64,000 nt of DNA from Uloborus plumipes (Eukaryota; Arthropoda; Arachnida; Araneae; Uloboridae). The stretch lies in assembly GCA_038373865.1 (NCBI GenBank), contig JAXGGA010005586.1:1-64000 (forward strand), in the 5' to 3' direction. Below, one piece after another: positions 11,601 through 21,938 of the stretch (positions are counted from its first letter, which is position 1; every line of letters begins with the position of its first letter). The notes beneath the pieces are model-generated. The model saw only the letters and a list, made by a program, of their open reading frames with translations, was not told where the DNA came from and searched no databases. The position numbers were made by a program, and so were the translations under genes.

Positions 11601-13974
11601 GGTGTGGGGGGGGGTGGGGGGGTGGGTGGGGGGTGGGGGGTGGGGGGGGGGGGGGGTGTGTGTGGGGGTGGTGGGGTGGGGGGTGGGGTGGGGGGTGGTG
11701 GGGGGTGGGGGGGGTGGGGGTGGGTGGGGGGGGGGTGGGGGGTGGGGGGGTGGGGGTTGGGGGGGGGGTGGGGGGTGGGGGGGGGGGGTGGGGGTGGGGG
11801 TGGGGGGGGTGGGGGGGGGGGGTGGGGGTGGTGGGGGGGGTGGGGGTGTGGGGGGTGGGGGGTGGGGGTGGGGGTGGGGTGGGGGGGGGGGTGGGGGTGG
11901 GGGTGGGGGGGTGGGGGTGGGGGGGGGGGGGTGGGGGGGGGGGGGGGGGGTGTGGGGGGGGGGGTGGGTGGGGGGGGGGGGGGTGTGGGGGGGTGGGGGG
12001 GGTGGGGGGTGGGGTGTGTGGGGTGGGGGGGGGGGGGGGGTGGGGGGGGGGGGGGTGGGGGGGTGGGGGGGGGTGGGGGGGTGGGGGGTGGGGGGGGGTG
12101 GGGGGTGGGGGGTGGTGGGTGGGGGGTGGGGGGGGGGTGGGGGGTGGGTGTGGTGGGGGGGGGGGGGGGGGGGGTGGGGGGGGGGGGGGTGTGGGGGGGG
12201 GGGTGGGGTGTGGGGTGGGTGGGGGTGGGGGTGGGGGTGGGTGGTGGGGTGGGGGGTGGGGGTGGGGGGGGGGGTGGTTGGTGGTTGGGGGTGGGTGGGG
12301 GGGTGGGTGGGGTGGGGGGGGGGGTGGGGGTTGTGGTGGGGGTGGGTGTGGGGGGGGGGGGTGGGGGGGTGGGGTGGGGTGGGGGGGGGTGGGGTGTGGG
12401 GGGTGGGGGGGGGGGGTGTGGGGGGGGTGGGGGGGGGTGGGGGTGGGGGGTGGGGGGGGTGTGGGGGGTGGGGGGGGGGGGTGTGGGGTGGGGGGGGGGG
12501 TGGTGGGGGGGGGGTGGGTGGGTGGGGGGGGGTGTGGGGGGTGGGGGTGGGGGGGGGGGGGGGGGTGGGGGTGTGGTGGGGTGGGGGGGGGTGGGGGGTG
12601 GGGTGGGGGTTGGTGGGGTGGGGGGGTTGGGGGGGGTGGGGGGGGGGTGGGTGTGGGGTGGGGGTGGGGGGTGGGGGGGGGTGGGGGGGGGGTGGGGGGG
12701 GGTGGGGTGGGGGGTTGGGGGTGGGTGGGGGGGTGGGGGGGGGGGGGGTGGGGGGGGGGGTGGGTGGTGGGGGGGGTGTGGGGGGGTGGGGGGGGGTGGG
12801 GTGGGGGGGGGGGGTGGGGGTGGGGGGGGGGGGTGGGGGGGGGGGGGGGTTGGGGGTGGTGGGGGGTGGTGGGGGTGTGGGTGGGGGGGGTGGGGTGGGG
12901 GGGGTGGGGGGGGGGGGTGGGGTGGGGTGGGTGTGGGGGGGGGGGGGGGGTGGGGGGGGTTGGGGGGGGTGGGGGGGGGGGGGTGTGTGGGTGTGGGGGT
13001 GGTGGGGGGTGGGGGGGTGGGGTGGGGGGGTGTGGGTGGGGGGTGGGGGGGTGGGGGGTGGGGGGGTGGGGTTGGGTGGGTGGGGGGGGTGGGTGGGGGT
13101 GGGGTGGGGGGTTGGGGGGGTGGGGTGGGTGGGGGGGGGGGGTGGGGGTGTGGTGGGGGGGGTGGGGGGGGTGGGGGGGGTTGGGGGGGGGGGGGTGGGG
13201 GTGGGGGGGGGGGGTGGGGTTGGGGGGGGGGGGGGTGGGGGGGGTGTGGGGGGTGGGGGGGGGGGTGGGGGGGGGGGGGGGGGGGGGGTGGGGGGTGGGG
13301 GGTGGGGGGGGGGTGGGGGGGGGGGGGGGGGTGGGGGGGGTTGGGGGGGGTGGGGGGGGGGGGGGGGGGTGGGTGTGGGGTGGGGTGGGTGGGGGGGTGG
13401 GGGGGGTGGGGGGGGGGGGGGGGTGGTGGTGGGGGGTGGGGGGGTGGGGGGGTGGGGGGGGGGGTGGGGGGGGGGGGGGGTGGGGTGGTGGTGTGGGGTG
13501 GGGGGGTGGGGTGGGGGTGGGGTGGGGTGGGGGGTGTGTGGGGTGGGGGTGGGTGGGGGGTGTGGGGTGTGGGGGGGGTTGGGGGGGGGGTGGTGGGGGG
13601 TGGGGGGGGTGGTGGGTGGTGGGGTGGGGGGGGGTGGGGGGGGGGGTGGTGTGGGGGGGTGGGGTTGGGGGGGGTGGGGGGGGTGGGGGGGTGGTGGGGT
13701 GGTGGGGGGGTGTGGGGGGTGGGGGGGGTGGGGGGGGGGGGTGTGGGGGTGTGGGGGGGGGGTGGGGGGGGGGTGGGGGTGGGGGGGGGGTGGGGGTGGT
13801 GGTGGTGGGTGGGTGGGGGGTTGGGGGGGTGGGGGGGGGTGGGGGTGGTGTGGTGGTGGGGGGTGGGGGGGGGTGGGGGGTGGGGTGGGGGGGGGGGGGG
13901 GGGGGTGGGGGTGGTGTGTGGGGTGGTGGTGTTGGGGGTGTGGTGGTGTGGGTGGGGTGGGGTGGGGGGGGGGG
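8631..13974. repeat. Extreme G/T low-complexity block, probable sequencing artefact
   Basis: A and C fade out from 8630. I see no A from about 9206 to 13974. G progressively replaces T, ending in runs of ten or more G. There is no fixed period as in a telomere or satellite. The block stops abruptly at 13975, where ordinary AT-rich sequence resumes as a second copy of 4704 onward. If real it would be a huge G-quadruplex-prone tract, but its context argues for signal loss in one read. Confidence 0.75.
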
Positions 13975-15905
13975 TATTTTCACTTTTTTTTGTTTGTTCT
14001 TTCCAATGTGTACAGGTTAGCATAATATGCGTAGTAGCTCCCCCTTGAATGTAGTAAGGGTTACTATGGTGCACTTTGGCCCTGTTTGTTTGCTTGTAAG
14101 TGTCCATAGATTTTTTTTTAATTGATAACTACTAGAATGAAATAGACATGATTTTGTTATCTTTAATACCCTTTTGCCTGCACTCATAGAAAAAATCAAG
14201 ATATATCAAATTTATATCCCAATATCCAATTAATTGAAATGGTTTTTAAAAATCCACGTTTGGGTTGGTCCCCTCCAGATTAGCGCCTAAGAAGATACTG
14301 AGATGTTTCCCGCCACAAATGAGGTAAAGTCTGAAGTTTTGGAAAAGGCAAATGTAATCCAATCAAAGATACGGTAAAAAAACAATTAACCAGACTACTT
14401 GTTTAGCCCCTCACACATCACACAGATCAAGATGAATCATTTCGTGGGGTTGAAGTTGCTATATTTAGTAGGTAATTAATCTTAATACCCCGTTTTTTTT
14501 GGTTTATACCCAGGTCGCCTAAAAAACGGAGACGCTTTTTGTGTTAGTTACTTGCATAAACAAAAACCTGTAATGGGTATATCATTTTACTAAAGCTGTT
14601 TTTTCACAAGTTGAATAGTCCTTCTTCTTGCCAAAACCAGTTACAGCCGCCATTTGGACATCAGTTTATTTATTGACAGCTATTTTCAGACAAATCAGTC
14701 AAGCAACGATCCAGCATGGGTAGCCACAGAAAGTAAGTTTTTTTTTTTTTTTTTTTTTTGCGAACTTATTTTTCATAAAATGAAACTATTTTAGAATGAT
14801 TTGCTTAAAATTGATCCCAGATGCCTTCTGTAATGTTACTTTGCAAAAGCAAAGTCAAGTAAGGTCGCATTTTGCTCACATATCTGCAAAATATCTCATA
14901 AACAGGACGTTAAATAACTTAATAAATAGGGCAACGGCGAACTATTTTAAGCCTAAAATGTATGTAAACCATTCCAAGTAAGAGTTTTAAGCAGATAAAA
15001 ATTGAAAAAAATTGTTAAGAAAAACTTGGTCGTAAATGGGTTAATAGACTTGCGTCTTTAAAATGTATAAGAAGTAAATTTAAAATTGTATTAACTGCAA
15101 AGCAGTGATTTTTTTAATTACACCTGCATAGTTACAAATAATAAGGTATCTGAGCATAAATAACAATTTTCAAATCTAATAATTTGCTTATCATTAGCGG
15201 ACGAAATTATTCTCAGTGGAAGAGAAAACTTTAAGTTGTAATTTAGATTTATTGTAGATTTATTGTAGACGACTACAGCGGCATCTGGTGATCATAAAAA
15301 TATAAGTAGTTATGGAATTGTTAACTTTTTATAGACAAAATATTCAAATAAGTTTGGCAAAAGTGAAATAAAGTGCAAGTCAAAAGAATAATAAGTAATA
15401 AGGTAGATCACGGAATAAGTCAAAAAGTTGAAGCGGAATGCATGTATTCTCTTTGACAGATTTTTATTCTTAGACAATTTATCTGAAAATATTTATTATA
15501 TTTTTAAACATGTCCACAAAACGTTTATTTGAATTTTAAAGGCTGTTTTAAGAGCCCTTTTAAAATGTCACTCAGAATTTGAAAGAGAAGTATAAACTTT
15601 TTTGAAGAAAAAAAAATCTGACATCTTCTATCAAAAACCTTTTCAAACATCATTCGTGTGATAACAAAATTTATTTGTATGTAGAAAATACCTATTGTTT
15701 AAAAATATTTCTTCTTCGATATCAATCAATTCTTACAAAGAAACATTATTCCAAATAAAGAAAAAAAAGTGCATTTTGTATTTTTTTTTCTTTGTTAAGC
15801 CAATAACTGCATGATAAAATTTTAAACAAATTGAGTCACAATAATGTCCACAGCGACAAAATTTACGAAGCATTTGTATTTCTCAATCTTTTTGGAAACT
15901 TGAGA
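13975..15905 (+). repeat. Right copy of the false duplication (noisy, then clean)
   Basis: This is collinear with 4704-6870. From 13975 to about 14560 it carries many inserted bases relative to the left copy. After about 14570 it matches independent MITE copies closely. The stretches 5161-5316 and 14571-14727 are nearly identical at an offset of 9410-9411 bases. Confidence 0.8.
14486..15040 (+). mobile_element. piggyBac-like MITE (better-read copy)
   Basis: The left end is noisy (a long T run before GTTTATACCCAGG). From 14571 on it matches the family well, ending TCGTAAATGGG followed by TTAA (15041-15044). Non-coding. It is used here as reference for the noisy copy at 5100-5734. Confidence 0.7.
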
Positions 15906-15908
15906 ACT
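15041..15908. other. AT-rich unique sequence, no gene seen
   Basis: The stretch matches 5739-6870 with far fewer extra bases and so is probably the truer version. No ORF or RNA gene is recognised in it. Confidence 0.45.
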
Positions 15909-16103
15909 ATGCAATATACCTCCAAACCCTTGGTCCAGTACCCCCCGAGGTATCGTTCACTTGGAGGACTTCGTGACCACGACCCTTATTTAACGTCGCC
16001 CAGCCACCATTAGTAACGACGGTGGATCTTCGATCGGCTGGGATCGAACCCGGGACCTCCGATCATGAGTCCGACGCCTTACCGATCGGGTTACCGCGGT
16101 CTC
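15909..16103 (-). mobile_element. tRNA-derived SINE-like element
   Basis: On the minus strand the head reads ACCGCGGTAACCCGATCGGT..AAGGCG (A-box-like), a CTCATGA anticodon-loop-like segment, then GGGTTCGATCCC (B box). The stems are too imperfect for a functional tRNA (the anticodon arm does not pair), so this is a SINE head or tRNA pseudogene. A body of about 110 bp follows, to ATGCAATATACC at 15909. A second, weaker head-like piece is at 16575-16604. Confidence 0.6.
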
Positions 16104-16104
16104 T

Positions 16105-16604
16105 GACAGTTTGGCTGTATGACCAAGGATCGAATCGACTGATGAATACAAGCAAAATATAGCTTCTATCTGCCGTTAAAGTTTCGACCGACTGTTGGAC
16201 CAAGGGTGGAACGTCTGGTGAATAAGGGCGTTAAGGCCCGGTTTCCTAGAATCGTCACTGACTCCGGGCGCGACGCACGCTGGAATCAGAACCAGTTTGA
16301 TTGGAGCGTGGCATGAAGCGACGTCACTCCGCGGCTCAGGCGCATGCGCAGAAGGCGACGGCGTCTGTCGCCTCGCCAGAGATCGACGATTTCACTCCTA
16401 GGAAACCGGGCCTTTAAATGATTTGGAATGTGCAACTCAAACTTCGACCGGCGGTTTGGCTGCTTAACCAAGGGTCGAATCGTCTGGGGAATACCAACAC
16501 TAGAAGCTTTAAATCTGCGGTTTAAGCTTCAACTGACAGTTTGGCTGTCTGACCAAGGGTCATGAATGTGACGTCTTTCCGATCGGGCTACTACGGCTCT
16601 TATG
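16105..16604. repeat. About four tandem ~80-bp repeats, interrupted by a MITE
   Basis: A motif like CAGTTTGGCTGT..TGACCAAGGGTCGAAT..GGGGAATA recurs at about 16105, 16184, 16443 and 16527. Subtracting the 180-bp MITE at 16234-16413 makes the spacing about 80 bp throughout. The units have diverged. Function unknown; probably part of the SINE/TIR composite that spans 15909-16834. Confidence 0.55.
16234..16413. mobile_element. PIF/Harbinger-like MITE, 180 bp
   Basis: Perfect terminal inverted repeats AGGCCCGGTTTCCTAG and CTAGGAAACCGGGCCT are flanked by TTA on both sides (16231-16233, 16414-16416). The interior is GC-rich compared with surroundings and contains CGCATGCGC. It interrupts the ~80-bp tandem repeats. 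Confidence 0.8.
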
Positions 16605-16834
16605 AAATATACCGACTGCCCAGTTATGCCATCCACGTACTGCAGTTTCGTCCTTATTATTGACCCATCTGTCTGGAATAGACACTAACCGAACTGAAAG
16701 GTGCTTTCATCTTCAATGAGATGACATCTGCTTCCAGCTTTGTTACTCTCTTTTTCAGCCTGATGAGTCCATAATAATGACGAAACTGCAGCCTCTGAAT
16801 GGTAAAACCAGGCTGTCGGTATATTGCATGTACT
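16602..16834. repeat. Inverted-repeat element with hammerhead-like cores in its arms
   Basis: The left arm (ATATACCGAC..CTGCAGTTTCGTCCTTATTATTGAC) and right arm (GTCCATAATAATGACGAAAC..GTCGGTATAT) are imperfect inverted repeats of about 70 bp. The right arm contains CTGATGAG (16760-16767), a 3-bp stem, GAAAC (16782-16786) and a downstream GTC (16815-16817). That is the order of a type I hammerhead core. The left arm carries a degenerate version on the minus strand (CAGATGG..GAAAC..GCAGTC). A local stem I is not evident in either, so catalysis is doubtful. Confidence 0.4.
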
Positions 16835-17574
16835 TCTGCCTCAGCCCTGCCTAAGGTGGAAACTTTCTTCTTAATACCTTTTCTGTTTAATAGTAGAGTT
16901 CAGTCGAAAGAAAAAAGGCCTGAAATAATTGCTTGGTTAAAATGAAAATTAAAAAATGTTCGAAATAATAGTTGTGCAATTAATTGAATTTCAATTTTGT
17001 TAGAAAAGTAACTTTAATAGCCGAAATAAAAATATGTGTTCATTTCAAATTATTTCAATGAAAATGCCAACATTACGGAAAATCTGATCAACACACCAAT
17101 ATTATTTTCACCATATGATACAAAACTCTAAAAATTCCGAAATTTAAAGTTTGAACATGTTGGATACACCGTAATGCGTAAATGAAATATATTTTTATTT
17201 CACATATAAAAAACTGCATTTCCGCAAATAATAAAAAAAAGAGTTTTTTATTACTGTGAATGCTATTTCACATGCACACAGTGCTATAATGAGAGGCTCA
17301 TTTTAAGCAATTGGTTTAATGAATTTTGTTCATAGAATTTTTAAATGAGGTCAACAAGTTTTTTTATTGCTAAAAATCAAAACAATGTCAGCGGTAAGAA
17401 ATTCTTTAAATCAATCATAATATGCGAAACACTTAGTCTTTTAGGTTGAACAACAATTATTGGTTAAAATCAGGCTTTAATCTTTATTTAATTGCTGAAA
17501 CCACACATATAAGCATGCATGAAATGGTTAAACTTTTGAAATATCCGTAGAGTCGGCATTAAATATATAAAGAA
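16835..17574. other. AT-rich non-coding stretch, nothing recognised
   Basis: No ORF, RNA gene or inverted-repeat pair was identified. Confidence 0.4.
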
Positions 17575-18010
17575 AAATAATCCTACATATAGTTTAAAAA
17601 ACTAAAAAATACGCTTTTAGAGTTTATCAAATTAAAAAGAGAAGATTTTCAAAACTATTGAATATTCGCTAAGTTTACATGCACTTATAATACATCAACA
17701 TGTAATTTAGTTTAGCCTTTAGTATTAATAATAGTATTAAATGTATTACTTTTATATTTTCAAAGAACGTGAATTTTTTCTTTAATTCAGAGTTATATAC
17801 AAAGAACGGAAACATTTGTAATACATCAACATGTAATAGTTTAGCCTTTAGTGTTATTAATATTAGTTATTAAATATATATTACTTTTATATTTGTAAAG
17901 AACGTGAATTTTGTCTTTTATTCAGAAATCTTTCAGCTTCTTCTTTTATTTCATCATACGTACAAACAAACAAACCCACATATGAAACTAATAAAAGCGT
18001 ATTAAATAGA
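17575..18010 (+). repeat. Dispersed repeat with two ~130-bp internal units
   Basis: Two successive units begin AATACATCAACATGTAAT near 17690 and 17820. They continue through TTTAGCCTTTAGT, a TATTACTTTTATAT stretch and GAACGTGAATTTT. The repeat ends with ACAAACAAACCCACATATGA and ATAAAAGCGTATT. The same organisation is at 48245-48645 (same strand) and 42662-45115 (opposite strand). Class unknown; the TG-rich head in reverse suggests a Helitron-type or other non-coding element. Confidence 0.6.
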
Positions 18011-18938
18011 TGAATAAATAAGTGATTAAAACCGTTGATAATAATTTCAAGGAAATTTTTACCGCAAAATCTTTTTTACATAAAAAAATTAATTTCTAAA
18101 TCTAATTTTTTTTGAACAATATTAACAAGAAACGCCGTCTGGGGTATATCACAAAAACTGACATAATTGTTTGGATCAATTCCAGAACAGAAGATACTTT
18201 AAGTTCTTTCTTTGTATCAAAATGTTTCCTACGACAAAAATATTTGACAGTGCAACTTGGGAAATTCGTGCAAATCGGCGAAAAATTTTGGCTCGGGCTC
18301 AAAAAGGAATATTTTCCCGATTTAAAAGTCTTAAAACTTGTAAAGTAAAAAATAAACTATTTTAAATTCTTGAAACTTTCGAACGCAGTAATTTGCTCTT
18401 TTTCATAAACTGTGGGAAAATATATTTCTCAAAATATTAAACGCAGCTGGTTTTCTGTTTTTCTGATTTTTTTTTTACATACGCAGAACTTCAATTGCTC
18501 AGAATTTATATTTATAACGAGAATTTCGCAGCTGTAGAGTAAACGATATTGAAATCTACCCCCTTCCCCCTTAAATTAAAATATTCTCTTTTTCTCCTTT
18601 TTTCTACTACAAAAGACGAGAGAGAGAGAAAAAAGAAGGCGCTTTCTTTGTTTTTAGTACACTGTAAAAAAATGTGTAAGGTAACCACTGTTAATGGGTG
18701 TAATGTTACACAACTTGAAATTAAAAAAAAAAAATCAAAAAGCTCAAAATTCAAATTTTTTGCCTCAAAATGGAAATGTTCCTTCAATTTTGAATATATA
18801 GAGTAATAGAGATGAGCCTTTAGCATACAAATTGATAAAATTTAACACATTTAAATATGAGTATTTTCCAACAAAGATTACGATTAGCAATGAATTATCA
18901 ATTTAAGGTTCACCTGTTTCATTTTCGCATCACATAAG

Positions 18939-21083
18939 GGCAATTCCATGGTGTCGGACGTAAAAAACGAAGAAATATTTTTTAGTTTTAGTTCCATTAA
19001 TCAAATGTAAACTGAATAGAAATGATTAAGTTGGTATTCAAAATACTCGCTACATCATAATGAATAAAAAATCATGTTAGTTTTTTGAAATAGATCTCTT
19101 AAATAGAAATTAAGAAGATTTAAAGAGTTGGTGTCGGACGTAAACGCACAAATAGTAAAATTGGAGATTCACTTAAAATTTACTGAAACTCTGCGAATTG
19201 GCTTACCTTTTAATTTCAAAAACAGCTAAGATCGATAGTATACTTATGATTGAAGCATATTTTACAGTTTTTTAATGATATTGTTTTGAATAAAATTAAC
19301 TTTGAACTACTTTTACCTTGGTGTCGGACGTAAATTTGCGGTGTCGGACGTAAACTCTTCGAATTGGACCTAAACCGTTGCTGTTAAATGCAATGATTAC
19401 AGTTTTAAATAAGAAAATTAGCTTAAATTTTATTCCTAGGTCACACATATTATTTTTTAACATTTAAAAGGGTTCATCAAATTTAAACTGCTCTCTTTTT
19501 CCTGTTGGGATCGGAGGACGAATACGTTTATATTGTCCCGTAATGTGTAAAATATTTTGTCCTCAGTTCTTGGCCATTTAAAATAACCTTTAGAACTATG
19601 CATAACTGATACTACAATGTAATTTTTTTGGTGATACATCCAAGACAAAGCATGGCATCATGCGTTACCACAACCCAGTCATTGATGTTTACTGTATCAA
19701 GATCTGCAGATTCTTCGATCCCGGAATTATCAGATTCTTAATTTGTTATCACGTTGTTCTTAATTTGTTATCACGTGATATGTCACCAATTTGAACTTAA
19801 TTGTGTCCAACTGATTTGGCAAAATGAGCAGATTTGATGTTTGGAATATGGAAAACAGCTTTCCAGTGCTGATGCAAATGCTTTGTATCTATGTGTATAT
19901 CTTTTGCTGGAATATACTTTATGTGCATATTTGGATTTAAAAGTGCTGAAACTTGAGAAAATTGCTCCGCTTTTGTCACCGTCATTTTTCCTGCTTTAAC
20001 GCGGCGCCAAACGATTTTTTTCACAGTGCCTCCTATGGCATCAACCACCATCAACCAGCAAATATGAATATTAATCAGTACACTGATAAAAAATGTAAGC
20101 ATCCACTTGTACAAATCCAACTACGAAATCCATGTGTTCTGACTCTTTGCGAAACAGAATACAGGTTGTGTTGTGATGATCTAGCCTTTAAAACTTTAGA
20201 TGAATACTTAAGAGTTGGGTTGCTGTTCTTTTCAAAGCAATAATATGTATATACACTTTTTATTAATTCAAGAGTTCCCAGAACAACTCAGATGCATTGT
20301 AAGTGTCTTAATATAAATGTCTCATGAGGAGAAAAAAAACTTTTAAAGTATTATTCTGAAGCAAAATTTACTATTTAATAAGTAAATTTAAAGTATATGT
20401 ATGCACAGTAAAGTCAAAATTATTTTTTTTAATCATGCTTCACTTTAACTTTGTAATTAAAGGCAAAATATGGAGAATCACAGTTGTAAACAAGTGTTAT
20501 ATAAGGAATGTAACAGTGTCGGACGTAAACGGTGTCGGACGTAAAAAAATTCTTTACGTCCGACACCTAGATTTTAATTAAAAATATTTACTTGTCACAA
20601 AATGTTAATAGGTTACATCAATGAGACCAAAGATCTTACTTTGTATACAAAGTTAGATGTATGTAGCTTTAAAATTATTGGCCCAGCATAATTAATCGTA
20701 CATTTTGGTGTCGGACGTAAAACACTTAATGTGCCCCATGGGAATTCTGTCACAAATCAAAATGAATTATATTCTCACACATTTTTGCAACATCACCTGT
20801 TGTACATTGAATATGTAAATAGTTATTCGTCTTAATTCATAATTTTAGTATGTATATTTTGGAAAAAACAGAGCTTCTTTGAGAGTCGTCAAATGTAGTT
20901 TGAAAACGCTCTGGATGTTGACCTTAGTTTGACCTCTTGTAACTTAGTTAAAACTTAAGTTATCAAAATTTAGATATGAATTTCAAAATATACAACTCTT
21001 TACCTTTAAAATGATACCTTGTTTGTTTAGAAATATTAATTTTGAAAATTTGACCATCTGGTTGACCTTATCGTGGAATTGCC
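18939..21083 (-). mobile_element. 2.1-kb TIR DNA transposon with recurrent GTGTCGGACGTAAA
   Basis: The ends GGCAATTCCATGG and its inverted partner CGTGGAATTGCC lie between CATAAG direct repeats (18933-18938, 21084-21089). The 14-mer GTGTCGGACGTAAA occurs at 18951, 19131, 19321, 19341, 20516, 20532 and 20708, and inverted at 20553. These are clustered toward both ends, as expected for subterminal transposase-binding motifs. The middle holds a decayed minus-strand ORF. Superfamily not assigned. Confidence 0.65.
19457..20120 (-). pseudogene. Decayed transposon-encoded protein (C-terminal part)
   Basis: Two minus-strand open segments lie in series. 20120-19797 (107 codons) contains a DAIGGTVKK..VWRRVKAGK motif. 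19648-19457 (63 codons) contains HSSKGYFKWPRTED followed by a hydrophobic stretch. Together they resemble a recurrent arthropod transposon protein type with a DG-IGG-x-K/R block followed by a W-P-R-ED block. I recognise this only by motif and cannot name the family. They are separated by stops, have no proper start and no visible catalytic acidic triad, so the gene is broken. It lies inside the TIR transposon 18939-21083, which it presumably once served. Chance ORFs are the alternative, but motif order and location favour the transposon reading. Confidence 0.4.
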
Positions 21084-21171
21084 CATAAGTTAAAAACAAT
21101 TATAATTCATGTTCTCAGAATTCATTCAAAAAAAATTTTTAGAGCTATGTTGCATTAATTAAAGATTCAAA

Positions 21172-21899
21172 TTGGCCGATTACCGATTACAGATTAATCG
21201 ACAGTTGATAATCGGCCGATTAATCGGCTGAGCCGATTAATAATAAGGATGATTATTTTTAATACAAGCAATTTTAATATCACTGTTTTTTCTCTCTTAT
21301 ACAATTCCGATTTGAAAAATTGTAAGTAATTTATTTCTCAGTGAAGATTGTTTCTCATTTTCCTAATTCTCACAAAATAATTTCAATATTTTATCAAATT
21401 TCTCAGAACCAATTTTCATATTATTGTCAATAATATTACATTAATGAATTGTTAATTAATTTAATTGGTCATAAAAATTCGAAAAAAAGGGGGGGGGTCT
21501 GTGGCGAGTGCTCCGATTTCGGAGTACTTTCAATTTATTTTTTAAAATAATTAGTAGCAATTAAATTCAAGACTTTTATTCTTTGAAAATTAGAAGTTAT
21601 CTAAAAGTACTGTGCTAAGGAGAAAACTATCGCCACATGAAAATTGTTGCAACATTGTCTATGTGTATATTTATTCAAAGTAGGAGAATTAATTTATTAA
21701 AAACTTTTTATCAACTGTGAGGATTATTATTACTGTTAATAAAACTACTCATCATAGTTTCTTAGTGAAGAAATACTTTAAGGAATAATACTAATTTAAA
21801 AAACATTTTTCTCGGTCGATTTTACCGATTATTAATAATCGGCAAAGTGGCCGATTATGGCCGATTAATTGGTACTGCCGATTAATCGGTGCATCCCTA
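21172..21899 (+). mobile_element. hAT-like MITE with CCGATTAATCGG palindromes
   Basis: Both ends carry clusters of GCCGATTAATCGG. The right end is CGATTAATCGGTGCATCCCT, the complement of a typical hAT start. The left terminus is degraded and I could not define an 8-bp duplication. 21535-21899 is the same sequence as 129-491. The centre contains a run of seven or more G near 21489. Confidence 0.6.
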
Positions 21900-21938
21900 G
21901 TAATAATAAGTACCCGGGCAACGCCGGATAATAAGCTA

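Larger units (their letters stand above)
18710..21938 (+). mobile_element. Helitron-like relic split by two later insertions
   Basis: 18710-18938 and 21084-21170 match the internal part of the complete Helitron-like copy at 52347-52736. The 3' end is at 21910-21938: hairpin CCCGGGCAACGCCGG, then AAGCTAG followed by T. The 5' end is missing or replaced upstream of 18710. The insertions are the TIR transposon 18939-21083 and the hAT-like MITE to 21899. Confidence 0.55.

Noticed and set aside
9206..13974. Telomere or G-quadruplex satellite
   Set aside because: No fixed repeat period and a continuous composition gradient. It lies between two copies of the same AT-rich locus and not at a contig end.
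8750..14107. Very long ORFs (up to 1785 codons) encoding Pro/His/Thr-rich (minus) and Gly/Val/Trp-rich (plus) proteins
   Set aside because: The plus strand has no A and the minus strand no T through most of the block, so stop codons are impossible in any frame. Several frames are open at once, and the block is probably an artefact.
4704..15905. Genuine tandem duplication of a 2-kb segment
   Set aside because: The error gradients in the two copies are complementary, and each copy is noisy only on the side facing the junk. This fits degraded reads better than evolution.
15909..16103. Functional tRNA gene on the minus strand
   Set aside because: Good A- and B-box-like sequences, but the anticodon and acceptor arms do not pair and a SINE-type body follows.
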